From Belliella pelovolcani (GTDB lineage Bacteria > Bacteroidota > Bacteroidia > Cytophagales > Cyclobacteriaceae), in NCBI RefSeq assembly GCF_900156785.1, contig NZ_FTOP01000001.1, forward strand, positions 1-64,000: 64,000 bases of DNA, in the 5' to 3' direction. Position numbers and translations under genes: made by a program. Positions 42,379-51,130 of this stretch are shown piece after piece; positions within the stretch are counted from its first letter, which is position 1; each line of letters starts with the position of its first letter. Below the pieces are notes generated by a model. That model was given only the letters and a program-made list of their open reading frames with translations, did not search any database and had not been told where the DNA came from.

Positions 42379-42753
42379 ATGAAAGCAAAACCAACTGAGT
42401 CAGAATTAGAAATCCTTCAGGTCATTTGGCAAAAAGGAAAAGCTACGGTGAGAGAAGTTCATGAAGCGCTATCCATCAGCAAGGATACTGGCTACACCAC
42501 TACCTTAAAGCAGATGCAGATCATGCATACAAAAGGACTCCTGAATAGAAATGAAGACAGTCGTACTCATATCTATTCGGCTGGAATAAATGAAAAAGAT
42601 ACTCAAAACAGCTTATTGAAAAATTTTGTAGCCACTGCCTTTGGTGGTTCTTCTAAAAACTTGGTAATGCAGGCCTTGGGCCAAGGCACTCCTTCTAAAG
42701 AGGAGTTGGATGAAATTCGCGCTTTTTTAGATCAAATAGAAAATGAAAAATAA
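42379..42753 (+). CDS. BlaI/MecI/CopY family transcriptional repressor
   Basis: A 124-residue repressor. The family winged helix is plain: PTESELEILQVIWQKGKATVREVHEAL at residues 5-31, with recognition helix GYTTTLKQMQIMHTKGLLNR. The C-terminal part (NSLLKNFVATAFGGSSKNLVMQALG) matches the dimerisation domain, which in family members is cleaved in response to the partner sensor protease. Two inverted repeats flank its promoter (42299-42368). The next gene overlaps by one base (TAATG) and encodes the M56-family sensor, so the pair is coupled. The signal is unknown; a beta-lactam response is not implied, as the sensor lacks a penicillin-binding domain. Confidence 0.9.
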   Translation: MKAKPTESELEILQVIWQKGKATVREVHEALSISKDTGYTTTLKQMQIMHTKGLLNRNEDSRTHIYSAGINEKDTQNSLLKNFVATAFGGSSKNLVMQALGQGTPSKEELDEIRAFLDQIENEK

Positions 42754-45344
42754 TGGAATGGATGAATCAATGGATACCTAATGGCTATCTATATGCATTA
42801 GGATGGATGCTTGTGCATTCACTTTGGCAGATCGCTGGACTGGGTTTAGTGTTGTGGCTACTGCTGAAATTCTTTAAAGATCGCTCAGCAGCTTTCAAAT
42901 ATCATCTGGGTACATTTACGTTACTTTTAATGCTTGCCGGCAGCATAACTACAGCTGTCATTTCTTTTGAAAAGTACACACCTTCTCCAGAAACATTAAA
43001 TTCAAATATTGAACCCCAACTAGATTTGACTTATCCCATTGAGCCCTTTGAAATAATGGCTCATCTTGGAAATGATACACCTCAGGTGTCTATTTACAGC
43101 TCCATAGAAAAGAGAATACCAATTTTGGTTAACCTCTGGCTGGTCGGTGCAATACTATTTTTGATCAAATTTGGAGGATCAATAATTGATCTTGGCAGAT
43201 TATACAAAAGTCCTAAAAATCCAATTGGAGCAGCATGGCAAGAGATTCTAAACAGTTGTTCTAAGAAACTTGGGATCAAAAATAGGATCGGATTATTTGA
43301 AAGTAGTTTTGTCAATACACCTTTGACATTTGGGTTGATCAAGCCAGTCATCTTGATTCCAGCGGGCTTGATTTTCCAGCTAACACCAAGTCAGCTAGAG
43401 GCCATTATTGCCCACGAGTTAGCCCATATCAAAAGGCAAGATTTTTTGGTGAACTTCATTCAGTCAGCCTTAGAAGTTATCTTCTTCTTTCATCCTGTAT
43501 TCTGGTGGATCAATGGTGTCATCCGAACAGAGCGAGAGCATGCTTGTGATGACATTGCCATCAACCTAGGTACAAACCCTAAAGATCTTGCCAATGCATT
43601 GGCCATCAGCACCAATTATAGCATGGAAATAGCTCCCGAGCTCACCCTCGCTGCTTCATCCAGCAAAAATCCCACGCTCAATCGCATCCGAAGGATCATG
43701 GGGCTCAACCCCACTTCTAACAAAACATCAACTTTAACCAGCTATACCATGATGATCACATTAATTTTAGGCGCCACTTTGATTTTTGGTGCACATGCAG
43801 ACAAACCGATTGAATCAAGCACAGCTCAATTACTTACACAAGTTCAAAGTGAAGTCCAACTTTCTGACGATTTTTGGCAAAATTTCGAAATCAATGAAGA
43901 TTTTGCAGTGCAATACGAGCAGCGAGTACCTGAAGCCTTGAAAAAAGAAATGGCAGAGATGCTAGTTCCTGTTGGAGAGGCTTTGGTTCATTTGAAAAAT
44001 TCTCTGGCAACTCTTCAAAGAAAGACTAAATCCTATGATTTTGAGGTAACTATTTTTGATGAAAATGAAAAAGTTATCGCATTAGAAGATCTATCAAATG
44101 ACATCAAAAATGACTTGAAGGCGAGCTTTGACAATATTGAGGCCAGTGGAGATAAAATTCATTTTTGGTCCAATCTAGTTTTACAAAATCAAGACTCAAT
44201 CAGATTGAAAAAGCCTGTAAGCTCAGTCTTTATGAGTGATTCAACACTTATTAAAAAAATCAATAGCGATGGGTTATTAATTCAAGATAGTGGTAAACAA
44301 ACTGTTAAAATCAAGGGAGTCAGTGGGGTTACTGGAATTAACCCCATAAATATAAAATTTAACGAAAGCCAATCTACTGTAGCACCAAATGCTAGGATGG
44401 GTGTAAGGTCCATAAGAGGGGTAAGTGCTTATCAATTTCAGCCCATTCAATTTGCAGCCACCAAAGATCAAAGTGAAGCTAAACTTCAACAAGCCAAAGA
44501 TGAGCAAGAAATGAATCTAGCCTCAGTCAATCTTCAACGAGAATCTATGATTGCGGAAGCTAAACTCAAACAGGAAATCATGATCAGTGAAGCAAAGCTA
44601 AAACAAGAGATGGCGATCGCTGAAGCTAAGCTCAATCACGAAATGAAGGTCAATGAGGCAAAATTGAACGCTGAGATTACCAAGCAAAATACTAATCTTG
44701 CTACCACTAATTCAAGATCAGTTAGAGTCAATCAAAATAATTTGGCTAAAGTCAGTGGAAGAGTCCAGAAGGATTCTGCGGATTTGATCAAACAATTGAG
44801 ATTAGCAGTAGAGAAACTTCAAAAATCAAATTCAGAGGAAGAGAAAGCAGCGGCGCTCAAAAAAATTACCGAAATCACTATTTACCTAGATGAATATAAT
44901 GTAGGAAGGGTTCAACCTCCAATGGAAGTAGGTTCGGAAGCTCACAATCGCCTGTTGCTTGGACCTGCATACTCCACTTCTCCAAATTATTTTGAATCAA
45001 GGAAATTGACAGAAGCTGAGCAAAAAGAAAAGAAAGAACTAGAAGAAGCATACACAAAGGAGTTTGAAAAGTACCGTAAAGAATTTGAGGTGTTTATGAA
45101 AGAATACCAAACTCAACTCAATGCTTGGCAAAAAGAGCAGGAGCCACTTATGAAAGCTTATCAAGAAAAGATGGCAAAACTCGAAGAGGAAGCCAAGCCC
45201 ATGATGGAAGAGTTTCAGCAAAAGATGAATCAATGGATGAAAGAAAATGAAGGCAAATTCAAGCTTTATCAAGACAGGATGACTGAGTTACAAAAAGAAT
45301 ATGCCATCAAAATGAAAGAGCTTGAAGCTAGACCAAAAAACTGA
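42753..45344 (+). CDS. BlaR1/MecR1-like M56 metalloprotease sensor with coiled-coil tail
   Basis: An 863-residue membrane protease. Four or so helices in the first 330 residues enclose an M56 zinc site: His221-Glu222-x2-His225 (HELAHIKRQDF) and a third ligand region REHACDDIAI. After the last helix (about 330-345), the C-terminal extracytoplasmic part is not a penicillin-binding domain: it is a mostly helical region with four 11-residue repeats (about residues 598-641, core EAKLKQE) and long Lys/Glu-rich helices from 745 to the end (KEYQTQLNAWQKEQEPL). The signal it senses is unknown. It overlaps the repressor gene by one base. Confidence 0.85.
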   Translation: MEWMNQWIPNGYLYALGWMLVHSLWQIAGLGLVLWLLLKFFKDRSAAFKYHLGTFTLLLMLAGSITTAVISFEKYTPSPETLNSNIEPQLDLTYPIEPFEIMAHLGNDTPQVSIYSSIEKRIPILVNLWLVGAILFLIKFGGSIIDLGRLYKSPKNPIGAAWQEILNSCSKKLGIKNRIGLFESSFVNTPLTFGLIKPVILIPAGLIFQLTPSQLEAIIAHELAHIKRQDFLVNFIQSALEVIFFFHPVFWWINGVIRTEREHACDDIAINLGTNPKDLANALAISTNYSMEIAPELTLAASSSKNPTLNRIRRIMGLNPTSNKTSTLTSYTMMITLILGATLIFGAHADKPIESSTAQLLTQVQSEVQLSDDFWQNFEINEDFAVQYEQRVPEALKKEMAEMLVPVGEALVHLKNSLATLQRKTKSYDFEVTIFDENEKVIALEDLSNDIKNDLKASFDNIEASGDKIHFWSNLVLQNQDSIRLKKPVSSVFMSDSTLIKKINSDGLLIQDSGKQTVKIKGVSGVTGINPINIKFNESQSTVAPNARMGVRSIRGVSAYQFQPIQFAATKDQSEAKLQQAKDEQEMNLASVNLQRESMIAEAKLKQEIMISEAKLKQEMAIAEAKLNHEMKVNEAKLNAEITKQNTNLATTNSRSVRVNQNNLAKVSGRVQKDSADLIKQLRLAVEKLQKSNSEEEKAAALKKITEITIYLDEYNVGRVQPPMEVGSEAHNRLLLGPAYSTSPNYFESRKLTEAEQKEKKELEEAYTKEFEKYRKEFEVFMKEYQTQLNAWQKEQEPLMKAYQEKMAKLEEEAKPMMEEFQQKMNQWMKENEGKFKLYQDRMTELQKEYAIKMKELEARPKN
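44544..44675 (+). repeat. Four tandem 33-bp repeats in the M56 sensor gene
   Basis: Four consecutive 33-nt units encode the 11-residue motif (A/S)EAKLxxE with small changes. It is a coding repeat forming an alpha-helical coiled coil. Confidence 0.7.
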
Positions 45345-45564
45345 TCTAATAAATACCTCTGAAAATCCATTCCCGCTGCTTGGACTTTCATAGCCGATAA
45401 AACTCTAAGCTTCTCCACGATAGACAAGCATGATTTTGTTAATCGAATTTATCAAATTAAAATTATTTATGTTAATCATACTTAACATTATTGACTATAC
45501 ATTGAAAATCATAAATAACATTAATTTTAAAATAAGCGATTTTCATCATCATCCGTGAATAAAA

Positions 45565-46689
45565 TTACGACAAGTTATCTATAGTCGTGATCGGAATATC
45601 TTTTCGATTCAATTTCTGCAAAGGCTGTATGGCAGACTTAGGATAAGTGTATCCTTCTTCTTTCAAAGACCACAGCAATGGAGCAAGATTCTGTACCGCA
45701 GCCTTACAGCCTTGCACAATCGCTCCTAGATTACCCGTTTGCTTTGAAAGCTTGGCTTCGTTTTCAATTTCGAATGGTCCAGAAAAACCCTTATCTCTTA
45801 ATGCATCGACAAATTTCCTCCAATCTATTGAGTCTCCCAATCCAAATCCTGGAAGTGTAGCTTCATAATGATGCCTGTCCCATTCATTGGTACTAGATGG
45901 AACACCTGCCATTTCAGCCCATTCAGCTTTTACTTTTTGCATGGGATACATATTCCCCCAAAAGGGGTCAGAAACATTTCTAGTCGATTTGACATGGATT
46001 CTTTTTAGTCTTGACAAATCTGTATGCTTGATGACTTCAACAGGGTCGGTATTTTGCCAAATATCATGCGATGGATCGTAGATTTCTCCATGGGCAGGGC
46101 TTGGAATCAGCTCGTACATGATTTTTCTAGCCGCCAAAACACCTGTAAGATTATTAAAGGTAGAAGTGTATCCAGAAGAGCGCCAACCTTCCATCGGGCA
46201 ATTTTCATAGAGTACTGTCACACCCAAATCTTCCGCATACTTGATGATGGGAGTAAAGACTCTTTGATACTCCTCTAAATTTTTCTCAAACCCATTTTCC
46301 TGAATCCCCAATTCATGATTATAACCTACAAAAGTCCCAACTATCACATCATTTTCATCTCCACCTAATAAATAGGCCATCCTTATCAGCTTCAGCAAGT
46401 GATTCTGGTTAAGCTTCCTATGAGCAGCGTCACCACCTATCAAATTATCAAAAGCACCGAGAGAAAGTCTGAGGTTAGCGGTATTGAATTGATCGATTAG
46501 CTTTTTTGATTCCTCCAGACCAAAATGATCATAATCCAAATGGGTAGCTACAAAATCATCCCGGGTTCCATCTTTCCTGAATACACAAAGATCCAAGCCT
46601 TGCACGCCTATTTCATGCGCTTTCTCAATGACAGCCTCCAAGCCAAGCTGATCAAATGCCGAGGTCATGATCCAAATCTGATTATCCAT
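45565..46689 (-). CDS. Sugar phosphate isomerase/epimerase family protein (TIM barrel)
   Basis: A 374-residue AP-endonuclease/xylose-isomerase-like barrel protein. Visible markers are AHEIGVQGLDLCVFRKD, VLYENCPMEGW (metal-ligand Glu), YDPSHDIWQN (metal-ligand Asp/His) and IHVKSTRNVSDPFW, and a final GFSGPFEIENE with the catalytic Glu. These metal-ligand positions (Glu, Asp, His, Glu) are the usual set for this superfamily. No signal peptide is seen, so it is cytoplasmic. The substrate is not known. It is divergent from the PQQ-dependent sugar dehydrogenase gene, which suggests but does not prove a role in the same sugar pathway. Confidence 0.83.
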   Translation of the reverse strand: MDNQIWIMTSAFDQLGLEAVIEKAHEIGVQGLDLCVFRKDGTRDDFVATHLDYDHFGLEESKKLIDQFNTANLRLSLGAFDNLIGGDAAHRKLNQNHLLKLIRMAYLLGGDENDVIVGTFVGYNHELGIQENGFEKNLEEYQRVFTPIIKYAEDLGVTVLYENCPMEGWRSSGYTSTFNNLTGVLAARKIMYELIPSPAHGEIYDPSHDIWQNTDPVEVIKHTDLSRLKRIHVKSTRNVSDPFWGNMYPMQKVKAEWAEMAGVPSSTNEWDRHHYEATLPGFGLGDSIDWRKFVDALRDKGFSGPFEIENEAKLSKQTGNLGAIVQGCKAAVQNLAPLLWSLKEEGYTYPKSAIQPLQKLNRKDIPITTIDNLS

Positions 46690-46804
46690 AAGTCATTATT
46701 TTAGTAAAGCCTAAGATAGTATTTAAAGAGAAGCTTTCTGAGGAAAACTTGATTGATGGAATACCATTTGCGGAATTCAAAAAACAATTCACCTGAAAAT
46801 TGAT

Positions 46805-46812
46805 TAAATTTG
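46805..46812 (+). promoter_or_regulatory. Candidate -7 element (TAAATTTG)
   Basis: TAAATTTG matches TAnnTTTG, 20 nt before the ATG of the sugar dehydrogenase gene. No clear TTG at -33. Confidence 0.4.
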
Positions 46813-46831
46813 TATTCAAACCAACTGAAAC

Positions 46832-47992
46832 ATGATGAAAATTCGTAAAAACTTATCTTTTATTTTAGGTGCTCTTATCCTATTTGGGTTGGCATCTTGC
46901 TCAGAACCTAATGAAAACGGGGCTATCCAAGAAAACGATCCTTTTGCAGTAGTATCAGAGAAAATGACCTTCTCCGTAGATACACTGTTCACGGATTTTG
47001 AAAATCCTTGGGGCATGACTTGGCTTCCTGATGGAAGGATGCTTGTCACCGAGAGAAAAGGCGAAATTCTCGTCTTCAAGGATGATAAATTCACTGGCGA
47101 AAAGCTTACAGGCGTACCAGCTGTGCATGAAGTCAATCAAGCAGGTCTCTTAGATATAGCAATTCACCCTGATTATGCCAATAATGGATGGATTTATTTA
47201 GCCTATGCCAAAGACATGGGTGAAGGCGGTGTTTTGGTAATTTCTCGTGCAAAGCTTCAAGGCAATGCCTTGGTAGATTTAGAAGAACTTATTGTAAATA
47301 TGCCTGAATGGAAAGGAGGAAGACACTTCGGGACCCGTATCGTTTTTGACAAAGACAATTACCTTTACTACTCTAATGGGGACAAAGGAAGTAGACCACA
47401 GAATGCACAAGAACTTGATAATGCACATGGCAAAATCCATAGAATCCATGATGATGGTAGCATCCCAAGTGACAATCCTTTTGTAGACGTGGAAGGTGCA
47501 GTGACTTCAATCTGGACTTATGGTAATAGAAACCCACAGGGAATCATCTATGATGCAGAAAATGATAGATTATGGTCAGTAGAACATGGGCCAAAAGGCG
47601 GTGATGAGCTAAACCTCATAGAAAAAGGCAAAAATTATGGTTGGCCAGAGATCACCTATGGCATTGACTATGATGGATCAATCATCACTGAGGATACAGA
47701 AAAAGAAGGAATGGAACAACCTATAACCTACTGGGTTCCCTCTATTGCGACTTGTGGAATGACTTTGGTCACATCAGACAAATATCCAGCTTGGAAAGGA
47801 AATATTCTTGTAGCAGGTCTTGCAGGTCAGCAAGTAGCAAGAGTTGAATTGGATGGGACATCCTATGTGGGGGAAGAGAAATTACTAGATGGTATCGGCA
47901 GAGTGAGACAAGTCTCTCAAAGCCCTGATGGATTCATATATGTCATCACTGAAGCTACTGGACTGATGGTGAAATTGATTCCAAGAAATTAA
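46832..47992 (+). CDS. PQQ-dependent sugar dehydrogenase lipoprotein
   Basis: A 386-residue outer-membrane or periplasmic lipoprotein. The signal ends in the lipobox LASC (lipid Cys at about residue 25). The barrel-like propeller region has the soluble aldose sugar dehydrogenase hallmarks: FENPWGMTWLPDGRMLVTERKGEI, GRHFGTRIVFDKDNYLYYSNGDKGSRP, NRNPQGIIYDAENDRLWSVEHGPKGGDELNLIEKGKNYGWPEITYG. These include the catalytic His and the Gln/Arg residues that hold PQQ. PQQ synthesis genes are not in the window, so the cofactor must come from elsewhere. The enzyme oxidises aldoses to lactones. Confidence 0.88.
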   Translation: MMKIRKNLSFILGALILFGLASCSEPNENGAIQENDPFAVVSEKMTFSVDTLFTDFENPWGMTWLPDGRMLVTERKGEILVFKDDKFTGEKLTGVPAVHEVNQAGLLDIAIHPDYANNGWIYLAYAKDMGEGGVLVISRAKLQGNALVDLEELIVNMPEWKGGRHFGTRIVFDKDNYLYYSNGDKGSRPQNAQELDNAHGKIHRIHDDGSIPSDNPFVDVEGAVTSIWTYGNRNPQGIIYDAENDRLWSVEHGPKGGDELNLIEKGKNYGWPEITYGIDYDGSIITEDTEKEGMEQPITYWVPSIATCGMTLVTSDKYPAWKGNILVAGLAGQQVARVELDGTSYVGEEKLLDGIGRVRQVSQSPDGFIYVITEATGLMVKLIPRN

Positions 47993-48078
47993 AAAACATG
48001 ATTATCTGCTTTCTTACCAGTGGAACTTTAAGAGTAGTATAAACCGATGATTTCAAGCCAATATCAATAAATAACTTG

Positions 48079-48092
48079 TCCGCCGAGGCGGA
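48079..48092. repeat. Small GC-rich hairpin (TCCGCC-GA-GGCGGA)
   Basis: A perfect 6-bp stem with a 2-nt loop in the intergenic region after the sugar dehydrogenase gene. No T run; it may be a fragment of an intergenic repeat. Confidence 0.45.
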
Positions 48093-48187
48093 TCCAATAT
48101 CTATTAATATCGGGTTAATCTGGGTTCTTATTTAACTTAGTTAGTGGTATACTTGCAGATATACATATTAAGATATTCAATCTACTT

Positions 48188-48217
48188 AAAAATCCCGCTC
48201 GAAAAAGCGGGATTTTT
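48188..48217. terminator. Bidirectional terminator next to the SDR gene stop
   Basis: A 12-bp stem AAAAATCCCGCT / AGCGGGATTTTT with a short loop and T runs on both strands. It lies directly against the stop codon of the minus-strand gene (48218) and could also end the plus-strand sugar dehydrogenase transcript. Confidence 0.88.
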
Positions 48218-49033
48218 TCACTTCTGATACCAAAAATCGAGCGGATTCGACATCGTAAAATTAAAACCAGTAGCTAATATTTTATCAGCAGAGATCTCCT
48301 TCCATGGATTTTTATCAGGTTCTTGATATGAAACAGGAGGATCAAAACCTAGATCTGCCGCATTCTTTTCGTACACTTCTTTCCTTTTTGGATGCAATGG
48401 AGCAACACCATTGTAGGTCTCATTCCAAAGTCCCTTTTCGATGATCCAGATCATCAGATCAACAGCATCATCCCTGTGTATATAATTGACAGGAGAATCT
48501 CCTACGACTTGTTCCTTACCTGAAAAATATCTCCCTGGAATACGATCAACTCCCAATAAGCCTCCAAATCTCACAATAGTCAAATCATAAGTTTTGTCCT
48601 GACCTAAAATTCGCTCTGCTTCAAAAAGAGCAGGATTTCCTGTGCTTCCCTTCGTTAATTTATCAGACTCTCTCGCTACCTGATTTTGATCAGGATAGAC
48701 TGATGTAGCTGAGATGTAAATGATTTTGGGAACATTCCCAAGTTTGGCCAACTCCTTAAGATATTTGATTTGTTCTGGATGAAATGTCGGAGCAGCAGAT
48801 TTTGTCCTCGGTGGCACATTGATAATCAAGACATCGGTATCAAAAATTGATTGAAAACCCAAACCCTCAGGGTGAGGATTCAAATTAAACAATACCGTAT
48901 CTAGTCCATCTTGATTCAGTTTGGCTACTTTATCTTCAGAAGTAGCACTCCCTTGTACCTGATAGCCTTTAGCTAGAAGTTTTTCAGCTAATGGCTTTCC
49001 AAGCCACCCAAATCCTATAATTGAAATTTTCAT
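48218..49033 (-). CDS. SDR family NAD(P)-binding epimerase-like protein
   Basis: A 271-residue protein with an N-terminal Rossmann fold (ISIIGFGWLGKPLAEKLLAKGY at 3-24), the strand-end SATSED, and the YISATSVYPDQNQ region where extended-SDR proteins place the Ser of the active site. The Tyr-x3-Lys motif of active SDRs is not clear, so catalytic activity is uncertain. It is related to YeeZ-like proteins, which have no settled function. The start at ATG 49033 is preferred over an upstream in-frame start at 49042. It is cytoplasmic. Confidence 0.72.
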   Translation of the reverse strand: MKISIIGFGWLGKPLAEKLLAKGYQVQGSATSEDKVAKLNQDGLDTVLFNLNPHPEGLGFQSIFDTDVLIINVPPRTKSAAPTFHPEQIKYLKELAKLGNVPKIIYISATSVYPDQNQVARESDKLTKGSTGNPALFEAERILGQDKTYDLTIVRFGGLLGVDRIPGRYFSGKEQVVGDSPVNYIHRDDAVDLMIWIIEKGLWNETYNGVAPLHPKRKEVYEKNAADLGFDPPVSYQEPDKNPWKEISADKILATGFNFTMSNPLDFWYQK

Positions 49034-49056
49034 GTAACTCAAATGTTAAAAACAAA

Positions 49057-49076
49057 AAACCCTCAAAAGAGGGTTT
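49057..49076 (-). terminator. Intrinsic terminator of the fatty-acid hydroxylase gene
   Basis: An 8-bp stem AAACCCTC / GAGGGTTT with a 4-nt loop, followed on the minus strand by T residues. It lies right after the stop codon at 49082. Confidence 0.82.
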
Positions 49077-49081
49077 AAAAT

Positions 49082-49723
49082 TTATTTATCCTTTTTTGGC
49101 ATAGTCCCTAGGATGTAGTCCCACAATGGAGAGCTCACCCCAAATGCCACATCTGGGTCTTTGTAATGATGCACTGCATGATTAACCCATAGTACCTTTA
49201 GAAAATTCTTGGGCGGCTGATAGGCATGTACAATGTAATGTACGCCTAGGTAGGCTGCATATCCAAACAAAAACCCAGGTAAAAAGTAAAGCGCATAGCT
49301 ACCCATCACTAAGGTAAACACTAAGTAAAAAATCAAAGCATAGAACGCGCTTACAAATGGCGGCATCGCTAATCTATCCTTATCTTTTGGATAATCGTGA
49401 TGAACACCATGCACGGTGTATTGGAGCTTGTCTTTTGTAGGAGTATCTGGCTCCATGTGGAAAAAATGCTTATGCATCATATATTCCACAAAAGTAAATG
49501 CCAAAAACCCTAACAATAATACTGGAATCCCAATCGAAAGTCCTATTTCAGTAGTAGTGTAAGCATAATAGAATGACACAGAACTGATGGTCAGGAACAT
49601 AATAATTGGTATGCTAATATGCGTTCTGGATATTTTTTCCAAAACTGGGTTTTTAAACATGGTGGCAGAGCCGTTATTATCGGGTCTGTCCAACCTGCCG
49701 ATTTTTTTTAAAGTAACGCTCAT
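49082..49723 (-). CDS. Fatty acid hydroxylase / sterol desaturase family membrane protein
   Basis: A 213-residue protein with about four membrane helices and the histidine-rich di-iron clusters of the fatty acid hydroxylase superfamily: HKHFFH (residues about 86-91), HGVHHDYP and, near the C-terminus, HAVHHYKDPD with HYIVHAYQP before it. Family members hydroxylate sterols, carotenoids or fatty acyl chains in the membrane. A hydroxylated fatty acid or lipid is the likely product, but this is not determined. The ATG at 49723 is chosen over a TTG at 49744. Confidence 0.83.
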   Translation of the reverse strand: MSVTLKKIGRLDRPDNNGSATMFKNPVLEKISRTHISIPIIMFLTISSVSFYYAYTTTEIGLSIGIPVLLLGFLAFTFVEYMMHKHFFHMEPDTPTKDKLQYTVHGVHHDYPKDKDRLAMPPFVSAFYALIFYLVFTLVMGSYALYFLPGFLFGYAAYLGVHYIVHAYQPPKNFLKVLWVNHAVHHYKDPDVAFGVSSPLWDYILGTMPKKDK

Positions 49724-49859
49724 TTCTATATGGTTTAGTCTCAATATACGAAGAAATAATAACTTGACTAGATAGTCAATAGTTTACAAATTCGGTGCAA
49801 ATCTAAGCCGGATGGTTTTAATTACGAATGTATTTGTAAATAGTTGAGAAAAATTAAAA

Positions 49860-51005
49860 CTAGATTTTCTCAAAATAAAACTTCGTCGACTCTATGGTTT
49901 CGCGATAGTAAGATTCATATAGAGGCAGGATATTGGTGACGTCAAATTCCTTAGCTCTTTTCAAAGCTCTCTCCTTAAAACCTGGTAGATTTTCATCTTT
50001 AAGGATCTCAAGGGCTTTCGTTGTCATGGTTGTAATATCTCCTACATTACACACAAAACCCGTTTGCCCATCTATATTTAATTCTGGGATTCCCCCTGCA
50101 TTAGAGGTCAAAATAGGCACTTCACAGGCCATAGCTTCTAAGGCTGCCAATCCAAAGCTCTCTTTTTCTGAAGGCATCATAAAAAGGTCTGCAACAGATA
50201 GAACTTCCTCAACAGCCTCAAGTTTTCCTAAAAATCTGATATCATCACATGTACCTAAGTCTCTACACAATCTTTCCATCTTATCTCGCTCAGGCCCATC
50301 CCCTACCAAAAGTAATTTTGCAGGAATTTGCTTTCTCACTTCATAGAAGACCCTAATCACGTCTTCCACCCTTTTGACTTTTCTGAAGTTCGAAGTATGG
50401 ACTATCAACTTTTCTCCATGCGGACAAATTGCCAATTTGAAATGTTCCTTTTTCTGTTTTTTAAAACGCTCTAAGTCTATGAAATTTGGGATTACTCTAA
50501 TATCTCTCTTAATCTCAAAATGCTCAACAGTAGCTTTTCTCAGGTCTTCGGAAACAGCGGTCACACCATCTGATTGGTTGATACTAAAGGTAACTACAGG
50601 CTCATAGCTAGGATCTTTACCTACCAAAGTAATGTCTGTTCCATGCAAAGTGGTCACAACAGGGATATAAATACCTCGCTCTTTCAAGATTTGCTTGGCC
50701 ATATAGGCAGCGGAAGCATGCGGAATGGCATAATGAACATGCAAGAGGTCTAGTTGCTCGTATTTCACTACGTTGACCATCTTACTTGCTAGTGCCAGTT
50801 CATAAGGAGCATGCTCAAACAAGGGGTAGCTTTTGATATCAACTTCGTGATAGAATAAGTTTTCGCTAAAAAAATCAAGACGAGTAGGCTGTCTATATGT
50901 GATAAAGTGAATTTGATGGCCCTCTTTTGCAAGGGCTTTTCCTAACTCAGTCGCGACTACTCCACTACCTCCAAAGGTAGGGTAACAGACTATACCTATT
51001 TTCAT
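49860..51005 (-). CDS. bshA: N-acetyl-alpha-D-glucosaminyl L-malate synthase
   Basis: A 381-residue GT4 glycosyltransferase catalysing the first step of bacillithiol synthesis, from UDP-GlcNAc and L-malate. It has the BshA start MKIGIVCYPTFGGSGVVATELGKALAKEGHQIHFITYRQP, the LLHVHYAIPHASAAYMAKQ segment, and the GT4 donor-binding motif EKESFGLAALEAMACEVPI with its Glu-x7-Glu. The frame continues upstream with other starts (51026, 51053), but homologues begin at the ATG 51005. ypdA in this window would act downstream in bacillithiol recycling. Confidence 0.92.
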   Translation of the reverse strand: MKIGIVCYPTFGGSGVVATELGKALAKEGHQIHFITYRQPTRLDFFSENLFYHEVDIKSYPLFEHAPYELALASKMVNVVKYEQLDLLHVHYAIPHASAAYMAKQILKERGIYIPVVTTLHGTDITLVGKDPSYEPVVTFSINQSDGVTAVSEDLRKATVEHFEIKRDIRVIPNFIDLERFKKQKKEHFKLAICPHGEKLIVHTSNFRKVKRVEDVIRVFYEVRKQIPAKLLLVGDGPERDKMERLCRDLGTCDDIRFLGKLEAVEEVLSVADLFMMPSEKESFGLAALEAMACEVPILTSNAGGIPELNIDGQTGFVCNVGDITTMTTKALEILKDENLPGFKERALKRAKEFDVTNILPLYESYYRETIESTKFYFEKI

Positions 51006-51130
51006 CAGTTTAAATTTGTTTTTCATTGGTAATCCCAACGTACCGGGACACAAGGTATGAAATCTTCATTTGTAGAAATCAATAGCCACTAAACATCATA
51101 ACTACTGTTAATTGTTCAAATAAATGAATT

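Noticed and set aside
44544-44675. 33-nt tandem repeats considered as a CRISPR-like array
   Set aside because: There are no spacers; the units are contiguous, in frame and encode a coiled coil inside the M56 sensor gene.
45345-45564. Intergenic region after the M56 sensor with ATGTTAA-N6-TTAACAT
   Set aside because: An isolated AT-rich inverted repeat without T run, between convergent genes; no function can be supported.
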